Of a stretch of DNA of 64,000 nt, positions 33,964 through 46,670 are shown in pieces. Position numbers and translations under genes: made by a program. The stretch's first letter is position 1. Each line of letters begins with the position of its first letter. Source of the DNA: Spongilla lacustris (taxonomy: Eukaryota > Porifera > Demospongiae > Spongillida > Spongillidae); assembly GCA_949361645.1 (NCBI GenBank), contig OX442434.1, forward strand, positions 2,905,672-2,969,671, written 5' to 3'. The notes under the pieces are model-generated. The model worked only from the letters and a program-made list of their open reading frames with translations, made no database searches and was not told where the DNA came from.

Positions 33964-36900
33964 ATGGACAACGAGTACATTCGATTCGATCCTGGCTACA
34001 TGCTGGCTTTTAAACTGTCTGCCGGCCTTGTGTGCCTCCTCTCAATCGGAGGCTCCACGCTGGTAATTCTTACCTACGCGCTATTCAAGAACCTTCGAAC
34101 CGTGGCAAGGCAGCTTTTGGTCAACCTCTCAGTCGCCGACATAATCGCAAACTCCTCGCACATATTTGGAATGGCAGCCAACCTCAGCCGATCGCGAAAT
34201 GCAACAAAGGACAATCCACATTTAAAAGTCGCGGCGGCTTGCTCAATTCAAGGCGGGATCACGGTATTTGCCACCGTTGCTTGTTTTCTGTGGACCATAG
34301 CTTTGGCATTGCATCTATTTGCTCTGATAGCTGTCAGACGTTCTAAAGTTAGAAAAGGGCTGGTGATAGTTTTCTACTTCATTTGCTGGGGATTGCCTCT
34401 GACCCTGTCCATTACGTATGCGTCTCGCGGCTTCCTAGGATACGAAGAATTCTCTCATGTGGGATGGTGCTATGTTAGTTCGAATTCCACGCACAGGTGG
34501 ATTGGGATTGTGGGCTACGATGTTTGGATGTGCCTGGTCGTGCTGACTTTGTTGATCCTCTTCCTAGCTACGAAATGCTACTTGAAAATTAAGGTTGGTG
34601 ACTTTGTGCAGTGTGTGCATTTGATGGAGTAAATCTGTATGGGGACAGAGCAGCCAACAAAAGTAATAAAATAGAAACCATACATTTGAAATGCGAGCTA
34701 TAGCCAATAAAGCGCTGTACAGATATGCACATATTCTATAGTGTGCGACAATATTAAAACAGTAATGCAATACTTACTAGTTGGGCGTAGCCCGCACGCG
34801 AAGGTCGGGCTACGCCTTTACTTGCATACATTGGTGCTATAATTAGGATTGGATTGATTAATATTAATAACAAAAAAGTGAATGTAGCAAATCCTTTATT
34901 GTAAAATTATATTGCAATCTTTGTTCGACTTGCATATCCACGATTCTTTCTTGCGGCGGTTTGGAGTTGTATATAGCTATATGTATATAGCTATATGGAG
35001 TGCTTTAAAAAAATAGCGTATTTACTATCATGTACGCTACGCGGTCCATTGGTTCTCGACGTTGTTTATACACGTGTTGGTATAGACAACGTGTTCACGC
35101 ATTTTGTACGGTTGGAGTTTATCTCAGTGTTGGATAGCAATTTTTTTTTTTTGGGGGGGGGGGGGGGGGGGAAGTAAAGAGCCTAGCTTCATATATCAAT
35201 GGGCATGCTTCTTCGTTATCTAAAAGTATGCCGCTGTATTTGGACCGGCTATTCCGATAACTATTGAACTGCAGGGCTACATCTCTTTCTGCCGTGGCAA
35301 CCGCCGGGAAGCGATGGCTGCTGATTGCTTCAGCCTGTGATCCGGGCCCTATATAACAAAATGCATGCAAGTTGTATAGGTGGACTTGTGTATGTGTGTG
35401 AAGGGCAGACCAGCAGGTCTGACGGTGTGCAGCATGAATGTGATTGTTCCAGTACTAAATGCATTTTAACGCACACTCGTGCAAACTGAAATTTGGGGCT
35501 GGATATGATTATTCGCACTTTGTTCGACGATGCATACGATTCTTTCTTGCGCCAGCCTTATCGGATCGGGAATCTTTCAGTCCTGCTGCAACTCATAATT
35601 AATATGCATAGCTTAAAGGAACATCATATGATACACAGATTCAAGACATATGGTTTCCTGAAGGTGTTCTTGAGGACAAGAATGAACATTCTGCAGTTTT
35701 GTTGGCGTGGGCTAAGCTGATCCAACAGAGATAGCACCAATTTTCCACCCCTTCATCTTTACCTTCAAGAATACAAGAGTAATCTATACCACAGTCACTG
35801 GATCCTTTTCCTGATGCCAGATCTTACAGTGCAGAGGAATGTGCACTTTAAGTATAAGTGAACTACAGCTTGCTTGCAGGTTTCAAGTGTAAAGCACTGC
35901 TTCTTGTACTGAATGAAAATCTAAAATAGAGGCTGCACTTTCCACGATTCATCTTGGCCCAGTTATTCAACTTACTATTCTTTTCGCCTATTTTCCCCTA
36001 CTATAATATAAAAATTGGGCCTGGGGACGAGGCCAGTTGAACACCTTATCGTCTTGCAGCTTTAATATTACTTTAAGACTTGTACTTCTTGACGTACTTA
36101 TTTTTTAGCTTCGATATCCAGAAATGGTCCCCATACATACGCGGTCATCCTGTTTTTGTTTTTCTTTCTTTTTTTCCCCCCCACATTGATTTTAATTTAA
36201 ACAGCGCTATCGATCTCTAATTAGTCGTTCTATCTCTAATTAGTCGTTCTATCTCTAATTAGTCGTTCTATCTTGTTTATTAGTATAGGACCTTTCCCTT
36301 ACTATACGTCAGATCGACAGCCGTTTATAATTAGCTGTTCGCAAATGCAGACTGCCGCGTAAGTGACGTGTTATCATGTTGCTGTAGCGGACCCGTGGGG
36401 TAGGACAAATTTGAATGGTTATGAAGCGCTATTTGCATAAAATTAAAATCTGAGCGCCATGTGGAAGTGTGGAGGTATATTAAGTTTTAGTAGTTATTTG
36501 TCTTTAGTAATCTTTCATAACAGTAAAAAATAAGACAATGAATGCAATGCTTGAAATTCTTCATGCAACCAGTGACGCATACCAACCATTCTGTATACAG
36601 CTATCTGGACCTCGGAGTCATATGTACCAGAATTTGAAGACAGCAGCAAAGGCAACAGGATTGAAATTGGCAGCAGTATGGATAACTTTTCTGCTGATGC
36701 GGATCTGGAGCTTTGTTTTGCATATTTCGCCTTGGCTGATACCTCGTAATTCTCCACCCCCAGTGTCATTGTCAGTAGTGGTCTTTTTTGCTGTAAGTTA
36801 ATGTAGATCATTATGTGTGTAACTTATTATGTTTGTACACATTCTTGCTTCACGATTAATATCCAAAAACATTCATTTGTCCAGGCCTGTGGATAAGACA

Positions 36901-39900
36901 AATCCCAAAATAATTTGTGGGTAAAAATATTGTGGAGTACTGCATTCTATTACACTGTATACTTGATTATATGAGCACTAGATGAATTAGAAATTTCTTA
37001 GCTTATTGATGATAATCAGAAAATTAAGAACATGGAAGAAAAAAAATCAAGTCAGTTTTAATTCCATATAATAACTTACACAAGAAACTGATTTTGCTTG
37101 TCTGAGAAATGTTATCATCTGCAGCAAATTTCCACCACAAGTGAATGAAAATCATAATGATTTATGCACATGTGTTACACAAAGGCAAGTAATGGCATAT
37201 GCGTAAAAACCATCCAGGTATTGAGCGTCCAGGGTGGGAGTTCTACCCTGGTTCTGCCGAACAGAAACCATGTTGTAGCAATAATTATTTTCATAGTTCA
37301 ACTTTTGTTCAACAAAACCAGAGTAGAACTTTCAGTACAATCACATGAATTTACAACTATTCACAACCTGTGCACTCAATCTCAGGATGGTTTTTACGCT
37401 ATTAGAGTGGGTTTTTGTTAAAAACCATCAAAAAAATCCAGGCTGGACATTTATAACTTTGTCCTGTGGTAAGGAGAAACGGATAGATTAGCTCTTTATT
37501 GCTATCAAACCAGAATTTTCATGTTTTGTTCAAGTCGTCAGACCATTTGCTTTAAGTGAACAAAAATATCGTACCATTGTCATTTCAAGACCAATTTTTC
37601 TCCATAGTTGTCGTTATTTTCTTTTTTTCTGTGTGAGTATATATATATAACTCAAGATACGAATGGTTTTAAATAGCACTATATCAGATATTTATTTATT
37701 TATTTATATAATATAATATACAAAGCAAGAAACTGATATACGTATTCATTATTTAATATGGAGTGCTATATTTAAAGCATTCCCATGGCCACCAGCTTTG
37801 TTTACTGCGAACAGCAATTGTCAAAATGCCTTCATGCATGCGCATGGACGAAAGTGGTGAAGTATTCAAGATGAATGCCATAAGTGATACCTCCCGAGTT
37901 TGGTACAATCATTATCTCTGATACAATGTGGATCCTGAACAAAATAGAGTGTCTGCTTGTGACACTAGCATGCAAATGTTGAATCGAACCGAGCTATGAG
38001 TAAAGCAGTGCTGGGCATGCAAGTACAGCTGCAAATGTAAAATTGTAAACATTGTGTTGCTAGGCAATAAATATATTGTGTCATATGAACGTATGTACGG
38101 GTTGTACAGTATACTAGTAGTCGAAAAATGTATGAAAGTTAGTGGTATATAGGATTTGAAGGCATTGATGGTGTAAAAAGGAAGGGAACAAGCAATTGGA
38201 GATCAATAATTTATCCTGTACTTAGCAACATAAATTGTTGTACAAAGTGCTAAATATAAGTATCTCCAATACACCACCACTGCCTTCAAATCCTATATAC
38301 CACTAACTTTCTCAGAGCGAATGTTTTTATATCTCCTGAGTGACTAGGAAATGGCAGCACTTGCATTAAAATGTACTATTATTATAGAACTCCATGAAGT
38401 CAGAATTTCAAATTGTAAGGAATAGTTAATTGCATAGTAAACCAAAGCTTTGGCACTGCAGCTCACTCCCAGAGCAAATTTTGTTGCTTCCAATTATATA
38501 TGCTGCTTTCCCCACCTCTTTCATCCAAGCATACCTCATTGCAGCCATCTGTTGCCTGACATAGTGAATCAAACTTTGAATAACTAGAGTGTTGCTACCA
38601 TTTCTCAGATTCTGTTCCATATTTATATACAGTATTCTGTGACACCATTGCAATAATAAAAACAGTAACCATGAAGTAGGGTAGATATAGTTAGCAATCG
38701 TGTGTAGTCTAGTTGTATAATTATGTTTATGTCAGGGTATTCGTGTATGTCCATTTATCCTGCATTGTGAATATCTGAAGTAATTATAAACCATGGAAAA
38801 ATAATTTTATGCTTCTGTGTAAATTGTGATACTGTAGTTATTACCTTCAAAGCAATGCTTAACCTTTAATTAGTTGTATTGATACGCAGGAGATCACTTT
38901 TTTAGAGGAGTGATTTTTTTTACAGCGCAATCAATAAATATAGACAGTCTTGGTGCATTAGCAGTACTGCCTTCAGATGAAAATGCTGGGATCTAAATTA
39001 TAAACATGTAATTTGTAAATGTGGTGAAAAGTTATGCAACATGCAAAAAAGTTGTGAAAACTGCACAAATGAGTATATAATCCTATCAATTTAAGCCATA
39101 CAATTAAGATGATGTTGTATAAAAATTGTTCCTATGATTTGATGAAAGCTGCCATGAATTAAAACAAGATCAAAGTGAGGAATGGGTAGCACTTGTTTTT
39201 TTTTAGTAGTTTTGATTCTTTAATAGGCCTTGTTTTTAATTACTGAAAGCTGAATTGCTTCATGATTTTGTAGGTACAATTATTAATTAAGTGTTCATGG
39301 TTAATCCTTTAATGCAATTCCATACACCTCAATTAATATTTCTGTGTATACATCGATACATGTAGTAAATAAAGGTGTTGCAACTGTTTCTACCAAAAAT
39401 TCAGTTAGTTTGATCAGATGATTGGCTATTTCGAATCAATTTAATTTTAACTCAAACTTAGTGAAGGTGCATATTTGTACACAAAAATTACCATCACTAT
39501 ATAGGTCACTGTATTGCACAGCTATGATAAAGAATTCCTTGGGAAATTGTCTACAGCACACTTCTTTCTTCATTAAGAAGCATTCATTTAACCACTGTTA
39601 TTGTAATCACAATTGAAGCAAATTAAGTATAATGTGCTTGGAATTACTATTTCCTCATTCCATTTTTATTTAAAATATGGTTGCGTTAAATAAAAATTCT
39701 AGGCATCAGTTATATAATGTATAGTTCTTGACTTGCATAAATTACTTCACTGGTATTTTTATACATGTGTTACAGGGTATTGGAAATTCATCTCAAGGAC
39801 TTGTGAACGCGTTCTTGTTTTGCTTGTTGACACGTACTGCTCGACAAAGACTCTGGGCAGCACTGAAAAGCTGCTGTCATTGGAAAACTGAAGAAGGCCG

Positions 39901-40015
39901 ACCTATGATAATGCTCTCTTCAACCACAGTGTCAGGTGATGAGCACTCTAGTTTCTATAGGTCTGAAGAGACTGAACGACTTTTAAATGTACCAGCACCA
40001 GTTCTGTTGACATAG
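33964..40015 (+). CDS. GPR157-like seven-transmembrane receptor
   Basis: Three exons, 33964-34593, 36601-36792 and 39776-40015, all phase 0, encode 353 residues. Exon 1 holds TM1-TM5: TM1-2 with LRTVARQLLVNLSVADIIAN, the TM3 Cys in CSIQGGITVFATVACFLWTI, TM4 ICWGLPLTLSI, and the second-loop Cys in VGWCYV. Exon 2 holds TM6 (GLKLAAVWITFLLMRIWSFV). Exon 3 holds TM7 (FFA-GIGNSSQGLVNAFLFC) and a 50-residue cytoplasmic tail with Ser/Thr-rich SSTTVSGDEHSSFYRSEETE. The arrangement and the GIGNxxQG TM7 motif match vertebrate GPR157, a receptor related to secretin/cAMP-receptor-like GPCRs that signals through a G protein. I start at 33964 (CAAATGG context). The first donor reads AAG-GTTGGT. Introns are 2.0 and 3.0 kb and contain repeats. 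Ligand unknown. Confidence 0.85.
34784..34816. repeat. Perfect 11-bp stem hairpin in GPCR intron 1
   Basis: ggcgtagcccg (34784-34794) pairs exactly with cgggctacgcc (34806-34816) across an 11-base loop. It is GC-rich in an AT-rich context. It is probably a mobile-element terminus or relic; no tRNA fold could be drawn. Confidence 0.75.
36213..36269. repeat. Three 19-bp tandem units
   Basis: atctctaattagtcgttct is repeated exactly three times, preceded by a partial unit. It lies in GPCR intron 1. Confidence 0.9.
37201..37399. mobile_element. Small TIR element (199 bp) in GPCR intron 2
   Basis: gcgtaaaaaccatcc (37201-37215) and ggatggtttttacgc (37385-37399) are exact 15-bp inverted repeats. 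TAT flanks both sides, possibly a 3-bp target duplication. A further inverted copy of gtttttgxxaaaaaccatc follows at 37410-37432. No coding capacity. PIF/Harbinger-like size and duplication length, not proven. Confidence 0.6.
38134..38336. repeat. Foldback MITE family, copy 3
   Basis: gaaagttagtggtatatagg...gtgtaaaaaggaagggaaca pairs with caccaccactgccttcaaat...ccactaactttctc. It is shorter than the full copy at 22994. It lies in GPCR intron 2. The 100 bases on its left match the left flank of copy 1. Confidence 0.85.
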
Positions 40016-40769
40016 TAAACATGTCTGTTATGTGGAGCATGTGTTAAATGAAACCATTGAATTGACAACTTAGACATTAGACAATCAAACATTTGAGAAG
40101 AATTTTATCGTAAATAGTAAATAATTTACTACACCGTACCAGTAATTCCAAAAATCATCCAGACTACAGAGGTCAGAAAATTAAATTATATTTGCATGCA
40201 TCTAAAGTAAATGTGCAGAATTGCTCTCTATCCAGGACACTCCAGAAATGCTGATGTATACCGTACATGTATATACCCAACAGGTTTTGATTCATCTACA
40301 GATATATTTAAATTTTAATTGATTATGAACCCCTGAAAGGCAGAGCAGATACCTTGAGGTTGGTTTTGAAGTGTCTGCATTTGATGGGTTCCACTTTACA
40401 TGTGTTTTGGTGTGTAAGGCTTATATTAATAAGACCAAAAATTAATGCTAGTCTGAAGACAAATTGTGACTGTTCTTTATACATGAGCTTCAGCTAGTGC
40501 TTCAAATAGTTGTGAATGCTATGAGCTTATACAAAAATAGCAATATTTGCTGATTGCAGCTATAATTTGTAGAGTGCACCAAAGCATAGATTGCCCAAAC
40601 TGTGTCATGGGGATAGAATGCAAGTCATAAAAACTTTGAATAGTATGTTTTGCACTACACCTATAGTATGGAGTATAATGACCAGAACATGTAACAGTCA
40701 AATATATGCATGGGGAATGTAATACATTATTAAAAAAATCCCTGAAAATCAGGTCCCATGCATGGTCTC

Positions 40770-40985
40770 AGCTGTCGTTTTAGTACTGGTCATCACAGGA
40801 CATCATCCATCGAGTCCTGACCACTTCCCGCATCCCATCCAGACTGGAACCCACATGCTTAGACTGCTCTGATTGTAAACATCCTGATGGCATCACAATG
40901 GTCCCTTGGAAACTTTTGGTTTGGGATGCCACCTGCTCTGAGACCTATGCTCCCTCTCACCTGGCATAGTCCACTATGGCAGCAA
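40770..40985 (+). pseudogene. Endonuclease-like scrap of another retroelement family
   Basis: One plus-strand frame reads RVLTTSRIPSRLEPTCLDCS, then KHPDGITMVPWK and LLVWDATCSETYAPSHL before a stop. The PDG...VWD pattern is the conserved PD-(D/E)xK-like C-terminus seen in many invertebrate retroelement proteins. It differs from the PADILVPNW family next to it. Only this short part is present. Confidence 0.6.
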
Positions 40986-41058
40986 ATATAAACATATGAC
41001 TAGACTACACACAATGTACACAAAATGCTAACTATACCTACCCTACATAACATCACAG

Positions 41059-41400
41059 GGTGGGACTAGCAGCAGGTCAGGCTGCCAGAGTGACTGAGCA
41101 AAGAAAACACAATCAAAATGATACCAAATGCAAGGAGCTAGGGTGGGTTTGCGTCCCCATGGTGGTTGAGGCATATGGTGCTTGGGGGACAGAAGCAATG
41201 GAGTCATTTTCCTTTCTGGCCTCTCTCCTTGCAACTAGCTCCAACAGGGCTAAGGCTGAGGTCCTAGCTGCCTTATATGGCAGGCTGAACCTCAACTTAG
41301 AGCCAACGCCACAGCCATCCTCTCCAGATGCTTTGTCCCTGACTATTAGCAATAGTAGGGTGCATTTATTTATCTTACTGCTGTATTATGAAATGTATAT
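41059..41400 (+). pseudogene. RLE retroelement C-terminus, fragment 2
   Basis: Reads VGLAAGQAARVTEQRKHNQN, DTKCKELGWVCVPMVVEAYG, and YGRLNLNL followed by a stop. The 3' part (attagcaatagtagggtgca onward) matches the inverse of 43840-43890, so fragment 5 is the same subfamily in opposite orientation. Confidence 0.75.
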
Positions 41401-41429
41401 ACAATATTATAAAACACAGAACATAAATA

Positions 41430-41990
41430 ATAATAATCATGCCATGACGTGCAAAGGAGGTGGTGATGTGGTTCTGTGCCACAACAGCTTAAGGGATGTT
41501 TTTGCCCAGTTTTGTCACAGGGCGAGGCTGGGTGGTCAGCTTGAGGTAGGTCATGGGTATGGGGCTGAAAGTTCGCTCAGTAGGCCGGCAGACATCCTAG
41601 TGCCCAACTGGATGATTGGGAAGCCAGCTGCTTTTGACTTAACAGTGGTCTCTCCGCTTAACTCTGCTACATTAAATGAAGCGGGAGCCAGAAGTGGGTC
41701 AGCAGCTGGAAAGGCTGAAGTGCGCAAGCACAATGCCAATGATCCCAAGTGCACAGAGTTGGGTTGGGTCTGCATACCCTTGGCAGTAGAGTCCTATGGT
41801 TGTTGGGGTGTGGAAGCTCAGGGTTCCATTTCTCGGCTGGCTGCCCGTCTGGCTTTGCAGCTGCAGTGCAGCAAGTCAAAGGCCATTACAAACATCTATC
41901 AGAGACTGAACCTCACCTTAGTTCGCTGCAATGCCAGAGCCTTGCTATCCCGTGCGAGGTTTCAGCATTCAGTGGGCGAGGGCTGAAAAT
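41430..41990 (+). pseudogene. RLE retroelement C-terminus, fragment 3
   Basis: Uninterrupted frame from HAMTCKGGGDVV (end of the zinc knuckle) through CHNSLRD (R-H-N with Arg changed to Cys), SRPADILVPNWMIGKPAAFD, and ELGWVCIPLAVESYGCWGVE to VGEG-stop at 41986. A (TG)n/T-rich tail follows at 41990-42055, as expected for the 3' end of a non-LTR insertion. Confidence 0.8.
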
Positions 41991-42276
41991 GTTGTGTGTG
42001 TGTGTGTGTGTGTGTGTTTTTTTTTTTTTTCTCTTTCTTTTTTTTTGTGTAGTCTAGGTGGTAGGTACTATATTATTAATAATGATAATTATTGAACATA
42101 TACAACATTATTACAGTTTTAAGATAATTATACAATTTTTTATTTATTTATTTTTTTAAATATAATAATTATTATTATAATACATGCAAATTGTTGCATA
42201 AACTGTACAGCACACCAACAAAATCAAAGTCACAGAAGCAACCACCCCACACCCACACACCTCAACCCCCTATACA

Positions 42277-42277
<1 letters not shown>

Positions 42278-42323
<46 letters not shown>
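42278..42323. repeat. (ATT)n microsatellite
   Basis: About 15 uninterrupted units between two opposed retroelement fragments. Related ATT/AAT-rich sequence also lies at 42061-42180 and 42410-42455. Confidence 0.92.
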
Positions 42324-42530
42324 GTATAAAAACTACCTAATCTATACAGTGTACAGTGTACATGTCCGAGGCAGAGCATCTAGACAGCATAGCAGTGGCA
42401 TTTACTTTAAATTATTATTACTATTACTATTATTATTAATAATAATAATTAATTTTTCAGATTACAAGCAAAACATACACAAATGAAACTATAAGCACAA
42501 TGTAAAGCTTATTTAACACCTGCAATAAGT

Positions 42531-43527
42531 CTATCCATGGACCATCTCCCTTCCCATGATGGCCCTTGCCACTGATCTTACCAGTGAAAGGTTGAGGCGG
42601 CCATAAATTTCTGCAACCATTTTTGGTTTGGGACTTGACTGGCCAATAGCAAGTAGGGATGCTAAGCGTGAAAATACATACTGTGCTTCCTTCCCCCAGT
42701 TTCCATATGTTTCGACTGCCAGGGGGATACATGACCACCCCAACTCCTGGCACTTTGTATCATTTGCAGCATGCTTCCTGTTTTCAGCCACATAGGCTGC
42801 TGCCCCTGCAGATGCACTAGCTTCATTCAGAGTAGCAGGAGTTAGAGGTGAGGCAACGGTGACATCAAAGGCTGCAGGCTTTCCTCTGTCCCAACTTCAA
42901 ACAAGAACATCTGCAGGACGGGAGTTGAAATGTTCCCTACTTAAGCCATATCCCACTTCAACCTTCACAGAAAGGTGAGCACGGCGACAAATGTCAGCAA
43001 AGATGTCACGCAAATTGTTGTGCCGTGAAACTACATCCTCACCATGTCTGCAAGAGGCTGCATGGTGACCTAGTGGGTCTAGGGCAATGCCAGGGCAAAA
43101 AGGGCAAGAGGAACCTCCTGAAGTATCAAGACCAAGCCACCATCTAAGAGCCACCTGACACTCAGCATTGTCAAGGTGCAGGTCCAAGCCAGTGGAAGGG
43201 ACAACAGAGATCCAGGAACCTGCATGAGGGGCAGAGATGGAAAGGATTCGAGCCTTGTTCACTGGAGACGAGGAGGATAGCAAGGACTGGAATGTATGAA
43301 TATCCAACCTCTTAGACAATGCTTTCTGCAGAGGGGGAGAAGCTAGAGTGGCCTCAACTGTGATAGAGTCATGTGAGGAGACCTGGGTGTTATAGCGAGT
43401 AACAGCCTGCAGCATGTGGATGTCGTCTGGGCTACACAGTCCTGAAGAGGCAAGGGATGAGATGAAAGCAGCGGGGGAGTGATGAGCAAGGGAACGAAAG
43501 CCTAGTCCACCAAAACATGGACTGAGC
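42531..43527 (-). pseudogene. RLE retroelement, fragment 4 (linker to C-terminus)
   Basis: The longest clean copy of this part. From 43527 downwards the minus strand reads CFGGLGFRS, the linker ILSISAPHAGSWISVVPSTG, the knuckle CPFCPGIALDPLGHHAASCR (C-x2-C...H-x4-C), SRHNNLRD, RPADVLV, a single TGA stop near 42894-42896, WDRGKPAAFDVTVASPL, and NDTKCQELGWSCIPLAVETY. Only the stop interrupts it. It is cut at 43528 by an ATT microsatellite, so the reverse transcriptase is missing. Confidence 0.82.
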
Positions 43528-43561
<34 letters not shown>

Positions 43562-43563
43562 TT
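43528..43563. repeat. (ATT)n microsatellite
   Basis: Twelve units of tat/att directly abutting fragment 4 of the retroelement. It may represent the 3' tail of a neighbouring insertion. Confidence 0.9.
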
Positions 43564-43839
43564 ATTATGAATACATTACAAGGGTTACAAACAAAGTACA
43601 AATGAATATGTATGCACAAAACTTGAGACACAAAAAAAACACAATAAACTACAACAAGAGGCTGCCTAGCATTCATTGCACAGGCATTGTTCTTCTGCAA
43701 TGCAATGGCAACCCTTTGATATTACTATTTTTATATACAAGATAACATACATGTACTACAACATAACATATAACAGATGAGTACGTACAATACAAATAAA
43801 TACACACTATCATATGTGATCAAATCAGCCTAGTAGCAG

Positions 43840-44340
43840 TAAGATAAATAAATGAATGCACCCTACTATTATTGCTAATAGTCAGGGACAAAGCATCTGG
43901 AGAGGATGGCTGTGGCGTTGGCTATAACTAAGTTGAGGTTCAGCCTGCCATATAAGGCAGCTAGGACCTCAGCCTTAGCCCTGTTGGCAAGGCGAGAGGC
44001 CAGAAGTGAAAATGATTCCATTACTTCTGTCCCCCAAACACCATATGCCTCAATCACCATGGGGACGCAAACCCACCCTAGCTCCTTGCATTTGTATCAT
44101 ATTGATTGTGTTTTCTTTGCACAGTAACTCTGGCATCCTGACCTGCTGCTAGTCCCACTTCGAGTAAAACTTTGGAGTTAAGCAGTGACGTCACAGACAA
44201 GTCGAAGGCTGCCAGCTTACCCAAAGACCAGTTGGGTACTAGGATGTCTGCAGGATGAGTGTGGCTATGGTCTTTGGTGACATTACTTCCTGCCTCCACC
44301 TTAAGACTCAGGTGGGCCCTGCGACAGGTCTCAAATTGTA
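43840..44340 (-). pseudogene. RLE retroelement C-terminus, fragment 5
   Basis: The minus strand reads CRRAHLSLKVEAGSNVTKDH, HPADILVPNWSLGKLAAFDL, then after a frame change VIEAYGVWGTEVMESFSLLA and LYGRLNLNL. Its 3' end corresponds to fragment 2 (41059-41400). Frameshifts and small deletions make it non-functional. Confidence 0.75.
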
Positions 44341-44559
44341 TAAAATAATTATATTACACATGGATATACAAACATCTACACCCAGACATATAACAAATCA
44401 GCACGATGGGGGCATTATCCAGTCCAGGATGGAGGTGGCATTTGCTCTAACCAGTTTTAAGTTAAGGCAGCTATAAATGCCATTCAGGGTGACAGATTTA
44501 GGTTTGCTGTTCAGGGTGGCAAATGGTAATAATTATTTATTATTAGTAACAATACAGAT

Positions 44560-46290
44560 ACATGTCACATTAAATTACCTACCACCTGGACTAACTAATG
44601 AAATACAGCAGAAAAACACGAGCAACAATATGTCCTGCTCTATGGTGGTGGTGCTATCCTTGAAAGGATAGCTGTGGAATTGGTACGAATCAGGTGAACA
44701 TTCAATCGGCCATAGATGCCATTGTGCACCACTGACTTTTCTTGAGGCAATTGAAGCGATCATTGCAGAAGCCTCTTCACCCCAGGATCCATACGATTCA
44801 GCCACCATGGGGACACACACCCACCTAAGTTCAGAACATTTGGGGTCATTGGCGTGGTGTTTCCTTACCACTGTGACCTGAGCAGCTATCTTGGCCAACA
44901 CTCCTGCTACCAAAAGGGTTAGAGGGTTTAGCAGTGAAGTGATCTAGACATCAAGTGTTGCTGTTTTGCCCAAGAACCAGTTAGGTATCAAGACGTCAAC
45001 TGGGTGAGACATGCTATGGTCATGAGTCACTTCCACCTGGACCTCTATGTGTGCTTGATGGCAGGTTTCAACCAGAATGTCCCTAATCCTGCTGTGGCGG
45101 GAGACCACATCTCCACCATGCTTGCAGGTGACTGCATGGTGGCCAAGGTGATGGAGAGCACACCTGGGGCACAGAGCACATTGGGAGCCCTCTGAAGTGT
45201 CGAAGCCAAGCCACCACTTGATGGCAACCTGGAACACAGGAGGATCCAGGTGAAGTCCAAAGCTCTCAGAGGGAGTTACAGACATCCAGGCTGAAGCGTG
45301 GGGGGATGAGATGGATAGTACTAGATGGACCTTGTCAGCCAATGAAGACAGGTTCAGCAAATGGTTAAGCAGATAGTTGGTAAGTTTGGAAGACAGCTTA
45401 TTTTGAGTAGGAGGGGAAAGAAGAGCAGTCTTAGTGGTGATGGCTTCCCCTGGCAAAACCAGGCTGTTGATGACCTCTATAGCTCGAGACAGGTGGTGGA
45501 CTGATTGAGATCCAAAGCCAGATGGACAAATAGAGGAGATGAATGCTGCAGATGAGTCGTGGGACAATGACCACAGGCCTAGGCCTCCTCTGCACAGGCT
45601 GAGCTGAGCTTTATCCCAGGCAATGTTGGAAGTGATGACACCCATGCACTGACTGAGAACCTTATGGATGTCATGATAAAAAAGACTGAAAGTCTTTGAT
45701 GAAAGTGATGGTGGTATTGATCAGGCCAAGTGCACCAGTTTACAAAACCCACCACATAGATGTAGAAGGACCAGAGCAACCTGGGGGTCCATCATACCAA
45801 CCTGCTCAAACTGGGATAGAAGAGCTCTAGCCTCCATTCGTTTGGTGGAGATGAATGAGGAGCAGAAATAATGGCAACACCAAGTATTACAATGTTTGGC
45901 TTGTCATAAGCTTTCATCCCAGAAGGGAACATGTCCAGGTTGTGGCAGGTGAATACATCACATTTAGGCAAGTTGGCACAGTGACTGCCTTGGACCAGCC
46001 AAGACACCATCATCCATGTACCATGCATGGAAGAGGTTGCTGGAGCAAGTGTTGTCCTTTGAAATGGACTTAACGAGAAGGGAAAACAGTAAAGGGTCTT
46101 GCTGAACCCCTGACTCTGATGTCAAACAACCCAAGGAGTGCCAGAGCTATGGGTGTTGCCCATAGCCCCAGCTTACCCAAGGCTAGGAAATACTCAGCAC
46201 ATTTTGAGAGGAGAGCATGGCGGGAGACCTGGTTAACACACTTTTCATGTCTACTTTCAACTCCAAAGTCCTTGTCCAACCAATGCTGGC
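44560..46290 (-). pseudogene. Non-LTR retrotransposon with RT motifs and RLE domain, fragment 6
   Basis: The most complete copy, minus strand, in several frames. RHALLSKCAEYFLALGKLG and SESGVQQDPLLFSL correspond to RT motif B (GVQQGDP, here lacking the Gly). AWYMDDGVLAG is the catalytic motif C (YMDD codons at 46009-46020). LDMFPSGMKAYDKPNIVILG and MDPQVALVLLHLCGGFCKLV are the thumb region. Next come AQLSLCRGGLGLWSLSHDSS, the zinc knuckle CALCPRCALHHLGHHAVTCK, SRHSRIRD and HPVDVLIPNWFLGKTATLDV. This order (RT, linker, CCHC knuckle, restriction-like endonuclease) defines R2/NeSL/CRE-type elements. Frameshifts near 45640-45790 and elsewhere inactivate it. Confidence 0.85.
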
Positions 46291-46380
46291 TTCAGTATCC
46301 AATTAAAAAAAATCAGCAACAACAATACAATTGCCACAAGTGACCCATTATGTTCAGATAGAAAAGAAGATAATGCAAGC

Positions 46381-46670
46381 ATGGTAGGAGGGAGGTGGCA
46401 CAATGGTAGGGGGTGGCACCATAGAAGGAGGGAGGTCCATGGTAGGAGGGAGGTCCATGGTAGGAGGGAGGTCCATGGTAGGAGGGAGGTCCATGGTAGG
46501 AGGGAGGTCCATGGTAGGAGGGAGGTCCATGGTAGGAGGGAGGTCCATGGTAGGAGGGAGGTCCATGGTAGGAGGGAGGTCCATGGTAGGAGGGAGGTCC
46601 ATGGTAGGAGGGAGGATCCATGGTAGGAGGGAGGTCCATTGTAGGGGAGGGTAGGAGGGAGGTCTATAGT
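46381..46670. repeat. 18-bp minisatellite (gtccatggtaggagggag)
   Basis: About twelve nearly identical units at 46434-46640, with degenerate units on both sides. Open frames in both directions (MVGGRS and YHGPPS repeats) come from the period being a multiple of three. Confidence 0.92.

Noticed and set aside
34780..34820. tRNA or riboswitch-like RNA
   Set aside because: Only a single perfect hairpin is present; no cloverleaf, anticodon arm or conserved T-loop could be found.
41060..41986. Single 308-residue host protein
   Set aside because: It is a read-through of two retroelement C-termini (41059-41330 and 41430-41986) joined by non-coding AT-rich sequence.
46381..46670. CRISPR-like array
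   Set aside because: Units are contiguous 18-bp repeats with no unique spacers, in an animal-like genome. It is a minisatellite.
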